This document shows positions 18,299 through 25,842 of a stretch of DNA of 64,000 nt, one piece after another. A model generated the notes under the pieces. That model was not told where the DNA came from, did not search any database, and was given only the letters and a program-made list of their open reading frames with translations. The position numbers and the translations under genes are program-made. Origin of the DNA: Muribaculaceae bacterium. Lineage in GTDB: Bacteria; Bacteroidota; Bacteroidia; Bacteroidales; Muribaculaceae. Position 1 is the stretch's first letter. Each line of letters begins with the position of its first letter. The stretch spans positions 17,582 through 81,581 of the forward strand of contig VSPD01000006.1 of NCBI GenBank assembly GCA_009775125.1, in the 5' to 3' direction.

Positions 18299-18709
18299 AT
18301 GTTATCGATAGATAAAACATTTATTATAAAGTTGCTTAGTGACGCAGAGCATAACTCGCGCCGCCGCCAAAACTATGATTTGCGGAATTCGGATTCGGAT
18401 ACATCTCAACGTATGCTTAATGCATTGATGCCTGATACAAAAATACCCATTCATCGTCACATGTCAACATCTGAGACTGTCATACTTATCAAGGGGCATG
18501 TTTCGGAGGTATTTTATGATGATGAAGGAAATGAAACAGAACGTATTGAACTGAATCCGGATATTGAAATGTATGGCGTTCAAATTCCGGCCGGAGTTTG
18601 GCATACATTGATAGTCCATGAGGCGTCGATTATAATGGAAGTTAAAGACGGGGCTTATGCTCCGATTGGCACAAAGGACATATTATGTGTCGATATTGAA
18701 AAGCAATAA
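18299..18709 (+). CDS. wbuC: WbuC-family cupin protein
   Basis: The 136-residue protein has a cupin core with IPIHRHMSTSETVILIKGH (metal His and Glu) and GVWHTLIVHE. WbuC-type cupins are common at the end of O-antigen loci near wbpL or FucNAc genes; their reaction is not established. It follows the initiating transferase by 10 bases and precedes the aminotransferase by 3. Confidence 0.8.
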   Translation: MLSIDKTFIIKLLSDAEHNSRRRQNYDLRNSDSDTSQRMLNALMPDTKIPIHRHMSTSETVILIKGHVSEVFYDDEGNETERIELNPDIEMYGVQIPAGVWHTLIVHEASIIMEVKDGAYAPIGTKDILCVDIEKQ

Positions 18710-18712
18710 TTT

Positions 18713-20029
18713 ATGGGCGAAAGAATTTTGTTGTGTCTCAACCATATGTCTGGGAGAGAACGAGATTTTGTCTCGAAGGCTTTTGATGGAAATTGGGTCG
18801 TTCCGATGGGGCCTGATGTGAACGCATTTGAGAAAGATCTCGAAAGTTTCGTTGGCTCGGAGCCAAATACCGCTTGCGTCATAGACGAGAGTGGTGACAC
18901 ACGTTGGCCACAATCTGATTGGACATGTGGCAGGGCTAAGAAGGTCGTGGCGCTGTCGGCGGGGACGGCGGCGGTGCATCTGGCGCTGATTGCCTGCGGC
19001 GTGGGCCCCGGCGATGAGGTGATTTGCCAGTCGTTTACGTTCTGCGCTTCGTGTCACCCGATTACTTATCTCGGCGCGAAGCCGGTGCTGGTGGATTCGG
19101 AAGCCGAGACATGGAACATGGACCCGGATTTGCTCGAGACGGCCATCAAGGACCGTATCGCCAAGACGGGCAAGGCTCCTAAGGCTATCATTCCGGTGGC
19201 TTTATACGGTATGCCTTATAAAATCGACCGTATCATGGAGATTGCCGACCGCTATGGCATACCCGTGATTGAGGATGCCGCCGAGGGGCTTGGCTCGCGC
19301 TATCGCGGACAGGTGCTCGGCACGTTTGGCCGCTACGGCGTGCTGTCGTTCAACGGCAACAAGATGATTACCACTTCGGGCGGCGGCGCTCTTATTTGTC
19401 CCGACGCAGAGGCGGCAAAGAAAGTGATGTTCTATGCCACGCAGGCTCGCGAGTCGTATCCTTACTACCAGCATGAGGAGATCGGCTACAACTATCGCAT
19501 GTCGAATATCTGCGCGGGCATAGGCCGCGGGCAGATGACTATTCTTGACGAGCATATCGCCCACCACCAGATGCTTGCCGATTTCTATGCCCAAGAATTT
19601 GCCAAAATCGACGGCATAGAGTTCCACGGCAATCCCGGTCCGGAGTTTGATTCCAATTTCTGGCTCAACACCATCGTGCTCGACCCGTCGTTGAAGGTCG
19701 CAGGCGAAGAAAACGCATATGCCGAGGTGGTGAAAGGTGCCGTTGGCGGAGCTGCCGGAGTGACCCACGAGGCAAAGAGCGCGCACACCGATTGCGAGCC
19801 TAACCGCAATGTCGAGGCTATGCGCATGGCTCTCGACCGCGAGGGCATCGAGAGCCGTCCGCTTTGGAAGCCCATGCACCGCCAGCCCGTGTATGCCGGC
19901 GCTGCGGCATATGTCAACGGCGTGTCGGAGAGCCTCTTTGCACGTGGCCTTTGCCTGCCCTCGGGTCCGTATGTCTCCTTAGACGACGCCCGCCGCATTG
20001 TCGACGTAATCCGCAAAAACATCAAGTAA
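18713..20029 (+). CDS. DegT-family aminotransferase (EpsN-like), with a composition break inside
   Basis: The 438-residue PLP enzyme has Asp188 in VIEDAAEGLGS and Lys217 in SFNGNKMITTSGGG. It is longer than the family norm because of a loop at about residues 48 to 75 and one near residues 335 to 370 (EENAYAEVVKG, CEPNRNVEAM). The first ~75 codons are AT-leaning like the capsule genes; from about 18,940 codons turn sharply GC-rich like the downstream chromosome, so the gene straddles a recombination boundary. It should aminate a keto-sugar nucleotide. Confidence 0.82.
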   Translation: MGERILLCLNHMSGRERDFVSKAFDGNWVVPMGPDVNAFEKDLESFVGSEPNTACVIDESGDTRWPQSDWTCGRAKKVVALSAGTAAVHLALIACGVGPGDEVICQSFTFCASCHPITYLGAKPVLVDSEAETWNMDPDLLETAIKDRIAKTGKAPKAIIPVALYGMPYKIDRIMEIADRYGIPVIEDAAEGLGSRYRGQVLGTFGRYGVLSFNGNKMITTSGGGALICPDAEAAKKVMFYATQARESYPYYQHEEIGYNYRMSNICAGIGRGQMTILDEHIAHHQMLADFYAQEFAKIDGIEFHGNPGPEFDSNFWLNTIVLDPSLKVAGEENAYAEVVKGAVGGAAGVTHEAKSAHTDCEPNRNVEAMRMALDREGIESRPLWKPMHRQPVYAGAAAYVNGVSESLFARGLCLPSGPYVSLDDARRIVDVIRKNIK

Positions 20030-20053
20030 GCCGTAAGGCATATTGAGTAATAA

Positions 20054-20092
20054 GGCGGCCTTTCCATCCCCATGCAGGATGGAAGGGCCGTC
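20054..20092 (+). terminator. Strong hairpin after the aminotransferase gene
   Basis: A 16-base arm GGCGGCCTTTCCATCC pairs with GGATGGAAGGGCCGTC across a 7-base loop with only two mismatches. It lies 24 bases past the stop and just before the rmlB promoter. The tail is only weakly T-rich, so it may act as a terminator or as an RNA-stability hairpin. Confidence 0.6.
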
Positions 20093-20122
20093 GCTGTATA
20101 AAATTATGAATGGGTTATACTT

Positions 20123-20150
20123 ATTGATTGGAAAATTATTATTATCTTTG
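20123..20150 (+). promoter_or_regulatory. Bacteroidetes-type promoter for rmlB
   Basis: TATCTTTG at 20143-20150 matches the -7 box TAnnTTTG; an ATTG at 20123 is a short-spaced -33 candidate. It lies about 32 bases upstream of the ATG at 20182 and inside any longer TTG-start version of the gene, so it supports the ATG. Confidence 0.5.
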
Positions 20151-20181
20151 CCGTGGAAATGAAAATACAATCGTTATCGCA

Positions 20182-21315
20182 ATGACTAAGAAATATCTTG
20201 TGACCGGTGCAGCCGGCTTTATCGGCGCCAACTTTGTGAAATATCTTCTCGGCCAATATGGTTCGGACGTAGAAATCGTAATCCTGGATGCCCTTACATA
20301 TGCCGGCAATCTGATGACAATCAAAGATGAAATCGAGTTGCCCAACGTGCGCTTCGTCAAAGGTGATATCGGCGACCGCGCGCTTGTCGATTCCATCCTG
20401 CGCGAATTCGACCCTGACTATATCGTTAACTTTGCCGCTGAAAGCCATGTCGACCGCTCGATAACCAATCCCCGCCTTTTCCTTGAAACCAACATACTCG
20501 GCACGCAGACGCTGCTCGACGCCGCCCGCGATTTCTGGGGCAAGGAACCCGGCGACCGCAAATATCTGCAAATTTCCACCGACGAGGTCTACGGCGCGCT
20601 CGAACTTGGCGACGAAGCCCGTGACGAGGCAATCGACGAGGATATCCGCGACGTGGCTCCCGGCCGCGACACCATCCGTGTCTATGGTCCCGGAATGTTC
20701 ACGGAACAGACCCCGATGTCGCCCCACTCGCCGTATTCGGCGTCGAAGGCATCGGCCGACATGCTCGTCATGGCCTACCACGATACCTACGGGCTGCCGG
20801 TGAACATCACCCGCTGCTCCAACAATTATGGCCCCTATCATTTCCCCGAAAAGTTTATTCCTCTGCTTATCAACAATATCCGCAACGGTCGCGAACTGCC
20901 CGTTTACGGCAAGGGCGTGAACGTGCGCGACTGGCTCTATGTCGAAGACCACGCCCGTGCCATCGACGCCGTGCTCCGTCGCGGACGGGTAGGGGAGATT
21001 TACAATATCGGCGGCTTCAATGAAATGCAGAATATCGACATTGTGCATCTCGTTATCGACCTCGTGGCAGAAATGACCGGAACGGAACCCCGCACCGACC
21101 TTATCCGCTACGTCACCGACCGTCCCGGCCACGACATGCGCTACGCTATCGACCCCCACAAGATTGCCAAGGAACTGGGCTGGACCCCCGCCACAAAATT
21201 TGCCGACGGCATCCGCAAAACCATCCGCTGGTATATCGACAATCCCGAGTGGGTGGAATCTGTAACCTCCGGCGACTACCAGAAGTACTATCAGCAGATG
21301 TACGCCGACAGATAA
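20182..21315 (+). CDS. rmlB: dTDP-glucose 4,6-dehydratase
   Basis: The 377-residue extended SDR begins MTKKYLVTGAAGFIGANFVK and has STDEVYGAL (catalytic Thr, Asp, Glu) and PYSASKASAD (YxxxK), then TRCSNNYGPYHFPEK. It makes dTDP-4-keto-6-deoxy-D-glucose from dTDP-glucose. ATG at 20182 is preferred to TTG at 20128 because the -7 promoter box lies between them. It precedes rmlA, with the fused fdtAB gene after that. Confidence 0.95.
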   Translation: MTKKYLVTGAAGFIGANFVKYLLGQYGSDVEIVILDALTYAGNLMTIKDEIELPNVRFVKGDIGDRALVDSILREFDPDYIVNFAAESHVDRSITNPRLFLETNILGTQTLLDAARDFWGKEPGDRKYLQISTDEVYGALELGDEARDEAIDEDIRDVAPGRDTIRVYGPGMFTEQTPMSPHSPYSASKASADMLVMAYHDTYGLPVNITRCSNNYGPYHFPEKFIPLLINNIRNGRELPVYGKGVNVRDWLYVEDHARAIDAVLRRGRVGEIYNIGGFNEMQNIDIVHLVIDLVAEMTGTEPRTDLIRYVTDRPGHDMRYAIDPHKIAKELGWTPATKFADGIRKTIRWYIDNPEWVESVTSGDYQKYYQQMYADR

Positions 21316-21348
21316 TGACAAATGACTAACGACTAATAACAAATTTAG

Positions 21349-22233
21349 ATGAAAGGAATCGTACTTGCAGGCGGGTCCGGAACGCGCCTCTACCCCATAA
21401 CGAGAGCTATCTCCAAGCAACTGGTGCCCATCTACGACAAGCCCATGATTTATTACCCCATTTCGGTGCTCATGCTTGCCGGCATCCGCGACATCCTCAT
21501 CATATCCACACCCACCGACCTCCCCGGCTTCAAGCGTCTGCTCGGAAGCGGCGAGCAGATTGGCGTGAAATTCTCCTATGCCGAGCAGCCGCGTCCCGAG
21601 GGTCTTGCCCAGGCATTCATAATAGGGCGTGAATTTGTCGGCGACGACGACGTGTGTCTTGTGCTCGGCGACAATATCTTCTATGGCCAGGGCTTCACCG
21701 GCATGCTTCATCACGCCGTGCATACGGCAGCGGAGGAACGCAAGGCCACCGTGTTCGGCTACTCCGTGCTCGACCCGCAGCGTTACGGCGTGGTAGAACT
21801 CGATGCCGAGGGCAACGCGCTCTCTATTGAGGAAAAACCAGCCAATCCCAAGAGCGACAAGGCCGTTGTAGGGCTTTACTTCTATCCCAACGACGTGGTG
21901 AAAGTGGCTGCCGAGGTGAAGCCAAGCGCACGCGGCGAGCTCGAAATCACCTCCGTAAACGAACACTACCTCCGCCAACAGCGTCTGAAAGTGCAATGCT
22001 TCGGCCGTGGCTTCGCATGGCTCGACACCGGCACGATAGATTCCATGATGGAGGCTTCGGCCTTTATCGAAGCAATCGAAAAGCGTCAAGGCTTGAAAGT
22101 GGCCGCGCTCGAGGAGATTGCCTACCGTCGCGGATTTATCGACGCCGACCGTCTGCGCGAACTGGCTATGCCCATGAAGGCTAACCATTACGGACAGTAC
22201 CTCATAAACCTTGCCGATGGCAAAATTTCCTGA
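21349..22233 (+). CDS. rmlA: Glucose-1-phosphate thymidylyltransferase
   Basis: The 294-residue protein has the nucleotidyltransferase start [20 protein letters not shown], the [18 protein letters not shown] substrate region and VLGDNIFYG with the metal-binding Asp. Length fits the RmlA short form. It makes dTDP-glucose for RmlB. The 33-base spacer before it holds a small TGACAAATGACTAACGACT-type repeat. Its last 17 bases overlap the next gene. Confidence 0.95.
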   Translation: MKGIVLAGGSGTRLYPITRAISKQLVPIYDKPMIYYPISVLMLAGIRDILIISTPTDLPGFKRLLGSGEQIGVKFSYAEQPRPEGLAQAFIIGREFVGDDDVCLVLGDNIFYGQGFTGMLHHAVHTAAEERKATVFGYSVLDPQRYGVVELDAEGNALSIEEKPANPKSDKAVVGLYFYPNDVVKVAAEVKPSARGELEITSVNEHYLRQQRLKVQCFGRGFAWLDTGTIDSMMEASAFIEAIEKRQGLKVAALEEIAYRRGFIDADRLRELAMPMKANHYGQYLINLADGKIS

Positions 22234-23830
22234 AATAATTACATTTCCACGCATCAACGACCCGCGGGGCAACCTTTCGTTTATCGAAGGGGGAGCCGGC
22301 GGGTCGATTCCCTTTGATATAAAGCGCGTGTTCTATCTCTACGACGTGCCGGCCGATGCCGAGCGCGGCGGCCACGCGCATTACCGTTGCCAACAGTTGC
22401 TTATCGCGCTCAGCGGCAGTTTTAATGTAAAAGTCACCGACGGACGCACTGAAAAGACCTTTCATCTCAACCGGCCTTGGACCGGCCTGTTGATACCGCC
22501 GGGCTATTGGCGCACGATGGATAATTTCACCTCCGGTGCCGTGTGCCTTGTGCTCACTTCCGAGAAATACACCGAGGAAGATTATATCCGCGACTATCAG
22601 GATTTCCTGCGCCTTTCGGCGGAAGGAAAGTTAGGGAGTCGTGAAGTTGGGAAGCCGGGGAGTGTGGAAGAGGTGAAGACGGGGAGCGGGGGAGATGAGC
22701 CTGTGCGCTATCCGTTCCTCGACCTTGGTACAATCAATCGTCCCTACCTATCGGAAATTGAAGACGCTGCGCTTCGTGTGATTCGTTCCGGCCGGTATAT
22801 AGGCGGCGGAGAGGTGGAGCGGTTCGAGGGCGAGCTGTGTGCGTTTACCGGCGCGCCATATGCCGTGGGCGTTAGCAACGGCCTCGACGCCCTGCGCCTT
22901 ATCCTTAGGGCATGGCTCGAAATGGGCCGGCTCGCGCCCGGCGATGAAGTGATAGTGCCGTCGAACACCTATATCGCGTCGGTGCTCGCCATTACCGACA
23001 ACGGGCTTACGCCGGTGTTTGTCGAGCCGGACCTTGCTACGCTCAATCTCGACAGCGAGCGCGTCGAGGCAGCCGTCACACCGCGTACCCGGGCCATAAT
23101 GCCCGTGCACCTTTATGGCCGTGTATGCTGGGACGCCACGCTTGCCGACACGGTGCGCCGCCACAATCTGCTTGTGATAGAAGACAATGCCCAGGCCATT
23201 GGCGCGCTGTCGGAAACCCCGGGCTTGTTCGGCACCATTGCCGCCGGGTCGCTCGGCCATGCCGGAGCCTTTTCGTTCTATCCTACCAAGAATCTTGGTG
23301 CCATGGGCGATGCCGGGGCAGTCGTGACCCACGACCCGGAACTGGCGCGTGTGGTCGCCGCCCTGCGCAACTACGGCAGCCTGCGACAGTACGACAATAT
23401 CTACGCCGGCCTCAACTGCCGTCTCGACCCCATGCAGGCCGCCATCCTTTCGGCCAAGATGCCGCATTTGGCCGAGGAAAACCGCGCCCGCCGTGCCAAT
23501 GCCGCCATATATTTGTCGGAAATAACCAACCCCCTTGTCGCGCTTCCCGCTCCGGCAGCGGCCGAGACATCTGTGTGGCACCAATTTGTGGTGAGAGTAG
23601 CCGACCGCGACGCTTTCCGGGCCTACCTTGCCGCCTGCGGAGTGGAAACCGCCGTGCACTATGCCACCGTGCCTCACCGTCAGCCCTGTTACAGCCGCTA
23701 CGGCTCGCTTTCGTTGCCGATAGCCGAGCGCATCGGGCGCGAGGTGGTGAGCCTTCCCGTAAGTTCATGCACGAGCGAGGCCGATGCCAAAGTCATAGCC
23801 GGAATTGTTAATGGATTTAAAAACAGTTAA
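22217..23830 (+). CDS. Fused dTDP-4-keto-6-deoxyglucose 3,4-ketoisomerase and 3-aminotransferase (FdtA-FdtB type)
   Basis: The 537-residue protein joins two enzymes. Residues 1 to 134 are a cupin with [11 protein letters not shown] and [12 protein letters not shown] (His53, His55), as in FdtA/QdtA ketoisomerases. Residues ~164 to 537 are a DegT aminotransferase with Asp323 in [11 protein letters not shown] and Lys358 in [16 protein letters not shown], as in FdtB/QdtB. With RmlA and RmlB it should give dTDP-3-amino-3,6-dideoxy-galactose or -glucose. The linker (135-163) is Gly/Ser/Glu/Lys rich. ATG 22217 is preferred to TTG 22211. Fuc3N versus Qui3N cannot be settled here. Confidence 0.88.
   Translation: MAKFPEIITFPRINDPRGNLSFIEGGAGGSIPFDIKRVFYLYDVPADAERGGHAHYRCQQLLIALSGSFNVKVTDGRTEKTFHLNRPWTGLLIPPGYWRTMDNFTSGAVCLVLTSEKYTEEDYIRDYQDFLRLSAEGKLGSREVGKPGSVEEVKTGSGGDEPVRYPFLDLGTINRPYLSEIEDAALRVIRSGRYIGGGEVERFEGELCAFTGAPYAVGVSNGLDALRLILRAWLEMGRLAPGDEVIVPSNTYIASVLAITDNGLTPVFVEPDLATLNLDSERVEAAVTPRTRAIMPVHLYGRVCWDATLADTVRRHNLLVIEDNAQAIGALSETPGLFGTIAAGSLGHAGAFSFYPTKNLGAMGDAGAVVTHDPELARVVAALRNYGSLRQYDNIYAGLNCRLDPMQAAILSAKMPHLAEENRARRANAAIYLSEITNPLVALPAPAAAETSVWHQFVVRVADRDAFRAYLAACGVETAVHYATVPHRQPCYSRYGSLSLPIAERIGREVVSLPVSSCTSEADAKVIAGIVNGFKNS
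22628..22690 (+). repeat. Intergenic-type tandem repeat now coding the FdtA-FdtB linker
   Basis: The linker DNA reads as degenerate GGGAGT/GAAGTTGGGAAG units. Near-identical units occur as plain intergenic DNA at 58920-58955 and 39048-39078. The coding strand here matches the + strand there. This suggests that the linker arose from a former intergenic repeat between two separate genes. Confidence 0.55.
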
Positions 23831-23903
23831 AACCGTTAACTTTCATATATTTCAGGCGGTTAAAAAAGGTTATACTGTTTAAATGTCGGGTTAAAAAACG
23901 TTA
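23826..23903 (+). repeat. Three phased GTTAAAA...GTTA direct repeats
   Basis: GTTAAAACCGTTA (23826), GTTAAAAAAGGTTA (23859) and GTTAAAAAACGTTA (23890) are spaced 33 and 31 bases apart, about three helical turns. The first covers the stop codon of the fdtAB gene. They precede the secreted-protein gene at 23974 and could be binding sites for a regulator on one DNA face. Confidence 0.6.
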
Positions 23904-23973
23904 TTGCAGTTGTCAGGCCCGTGCTTCCTTTGTACTTTCACCGGTGAAAATTATCCTATGATATCTCGCCGGT

Positions 23974-25083
23974 ATGAAAAATTCCCTGATACTGCTCTTA
24001 CTTCTTGCCGTAATACCTGCGCATGGCCGCAAGCCCAAGCATGACAAACTGTCGGGCGTGCATGTGCTGCCCGAATTTGTGTACACACCCGGCGAGCCTC
24101 GCGCCCTGCACATCCTGGCATTTGTACGCGATTCCTCGTCGCTTACTACATATACCGACACCGTGATTCTTTTTCGGGAAAAGTGGGTCGACTTCATGCT
24201 GCCCGAGCGTCCGACCAAGAAGATAAGCCAATGGCGTCGACCGCGAGTGCTTACAACAAAATCATATTATCGTTTTAAGGACTATGGCGGGCTCGACAGC
24301 GTGAGCGACAAATGCAGCCACCATTTTTCATGGTCGGACTGGATAGGGATGATAAAGCCGGTGAGGATACCGGCCGGAATCGGGCACGGGGAAGTCGCCG
24401 CCGACACATTGCGCGGTCGTTACAGGCCATATGAAATCTGGCATAGCGACAGCGATGCGGTTACGCTCAAAGCCAATGTACTCGCCGACACCATTGCTCG
24501 CCGTTGGGTACCCGACATCTCGCTTTTCTTTCGCGACGACATAGATTTTGACGAGTTCAAGGTGAATTTCACATTTTCTATGCCCGAAGACGGAATAGTG
24601 CGCTCACGCGACATAGAAAAGATTGACTGCAAGATATTGTCGCAAGGCCGCGGCCACCCGTTGTTCAATTTTCACAAGCCCGACCGGCCCTTTTTTGTGG
24701 AGACTTATTCGCAAGTCTACATCATCGACAAGGCATATATCTCCATCGACGAGGCGAAAGAATGGGAAAAAGTCGACCTGCGCTCGCTCTCCCTGCGGCC
24801 TCCGTCAGATATCGTGCCCGACAAATCGGCTGAGGCGCTTGCCCTCATAGCCCGGGTGGAAGGCATCGACCATGACGGAAGCCGGCTGGATATTCGGCCC
24901 GACTCGCGCCTCGGCCGCCCCAAGCCAAAACGCAATTTCGGCCAGGCCGTATGGCGGCGTCTCACCAATATGGTCACCGGCCCCATAATAAAGGTACACG
25001 ACATCCACGAGGTGAAAAAAGACATGGAGCGGCAGCGCAGGCTCAACGAACTCGAACAGAAAAAATGGAAAAAAAGACAATAA
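23974..25083 (+). CDS. Secreted protein of unknown function
   Basis: I do not recognise a family. The 369-residue protein has a signal peptide (MKNSLILLLLLAVIPAHG) with no lipobox Cys. The mature part is rich in Asp, Arg, Lys and aromatic residues with beta-strand-like stretches, and the C-terminus is a charged helix (NELEQKKWKKRQ). It stands alone between the sugar-nucleotide operon and a small orphan gene, behind three phased repeats. It probably works in the periplasm or on the outer membrane. Confidence 0.7.
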   Translation: MKNSLILLLLLAVIPAHGRKPKHDKLSGVHVLPEFVYTPGEPRALHILAFVRDSSSLTTYTDTVILFREKWVDFMLPERPTKKISQWRRPRVLTTKSYYRFKDYGGLDSVSDKCSHHFSWSDWIGMIKPVRIPAGIGHGEVAADTLRGRYRPYEIWHSDSDAVTLKANVLADTIARRWVPDISLFFRDDIDFDEFKVNFTFSMPEDGIVRSRDIEKIDCKILSQGRGHPLFNFHKPDRPFFVETYSQVYIIDKAYISIDEAKEWEKVDLRSLSLRPPSDIVPDKSAEALALIARVEGIDHDGSRLDIRPDSRLGRPKPKRNFGQAVWRRLTNMVTGPIIKVHDIHEVKKDMERQRRLNELEQKKWKKRQ

Positions 25084-25120
25084 ATAGAACCAATTAATTA
25101 GATAATCTCCAAATTATTTA

Positions 25121-25128
25121 TATTTTTG
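25121..25128 (+). promoter_or_regulatory. -7 box TATTTTTG just upstream of an ATG
   Basis: The box matches TAnnTTTG and ends only four bases before the ATG at 25133, so the transcript would have almost no leader. No good -33 box is visible. Confidence 0.35.
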
Positions 25129-25132
25129 CAAT

Positions 25133-25510
25133 ATGATTATCAAGCAAAAGGACAAAATAAGAGAAATAAAGACGAATCTTCTTGAACAACTCAAAGAGGA
25201 GAATATCTTTTGGTCAGATGCTCATGAGTCTGTCACGCTTGACAATCTACGAGACGACCAACTGATAGCATTAACGATGCGTTATCTTGACCTTGATGAA
25301 ATCAAGCAGCTTTTCAGCATTTTTTCATTCAAAAAAATAAAAACTGCATGGAAAAAGTTGTTGGTCCCGGAAGGAGAATATCTATATACACTTAACCGTT
25401 TTTTCGCCTGGTATTATTTTAATGCCAAAAATCCTGATGCATATTTGAAATCGCTTCAAACACGACATATAAAGAGGTTGGCCGAAAATGCGTTGCACGG
25501 AATCGCGTAG
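25133..25510 (+). CDS. Small helical protein, perhaps DUF6922/antitoxin-like; orphan
   Basis: The 125-residue protein is charged and mostly helical. The start LLEQLKEENIFWSDAHESVTLDNL and the later LTMRYLDLDEIKQLFSIF recall small Bacteroidetes proteins (DUF6922-like) found beside AbiEii-type nucleotidyltransferase toxins; this is a weak, memory-based match. No toxin gene follows: a dispersed repeat begins inside its last codons and supplies the stop at 25508-25510. It may be a leftover or truncated antitoxin. Confidence 0.55.
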   Translation: MIIKQKDKIREIKTNLLEQLKEENIFWSDAHESVTLDNLRDDQLIALTMRYLDLDEIKQLFSIFSFKKIKTAWKKLLVPEGEYLYTLNRFFAWYYFNAKNPDAYLKSLQTRHIKRLAENALHGIA

Positions 25511-25660
25511 CGATTCAAGATTGTAGCCGGGGGTGGAGCGATAGCGTAACCCCCGGTGTGTTGAGTTTTCCAATCTTGGTATTGGAGCGAGCGTCAGCGT
25601 AGCGTTCTGCATTACGGTTGGCGTTATCGAACGCTCCGGCAGGCTCTCCGCTCCAACACC
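25498..25660 (+). repeat. Dispersed composite repeat, copy 1
   Basis: This stretch has modules in the order GAATCGCGTAGCGATT, then a hairpin built on GGGGGTGGAGCG/CGTAACCCCC, then a GGAGCGAGCG...CGCTCCGGCAGG block. The same modules in the same order occur in reverse orientation at 50085-50337. No open frame or transposase is present. The rest of 25661-25840 holds a further hairpin (CAGGGCTGTCGCCCTG) and the GH81 leader. Confidence 0.75.
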
Positions 25661-25797
25661 ATAATAAATAACATCCACGCCCACCCAGGGCTGTCGCCCT
25701 GCGCTACAATATTTGTCTCCTACCGGAGACGCAATGATTTTCAGAATAATCATAGACTTTTTGTGCAGTTGGTGATAGGTTTTCGGAATATTTTCTT

Positions 25798-25805
25798 TAC
25801 ATTTG
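25798..25805 (+). promoter_or_regulatory. -7 box TACATTTG for the first GH81 gene
   Basis: TACATTTG fits TAnnTTTG and lies 37 bases before the ATG at 25843. A -33 box is not clear. The leader end CACGAAAAATG is shared with the second GH81 gene. Confidence 0.45.
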
Positions 25806-25842
25806 TGGGTAGAAAATCGTTAACCCAATCTTACCACGAAAA

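Noticed and set aside
1..18940. Invertible promoter or UpxY/UpxZ-type capsule control
   Set aside because: No matching gene or inverted repeat pair with a promoter between them was seen, although the upstream end of the locus is outside the window.
20128..20181. Upstream TTG start for rmlB
   Set aside because: A -7 promoter box lies within it and the extra residues (MENYYYLCRG...) are not part of RmlB.
20104..22272. 722-residue frame on the - strand
   Set aside because: It is antisense to rmlB and rmlA, which have full family motifs. GC-rich third positions give long open shadows.
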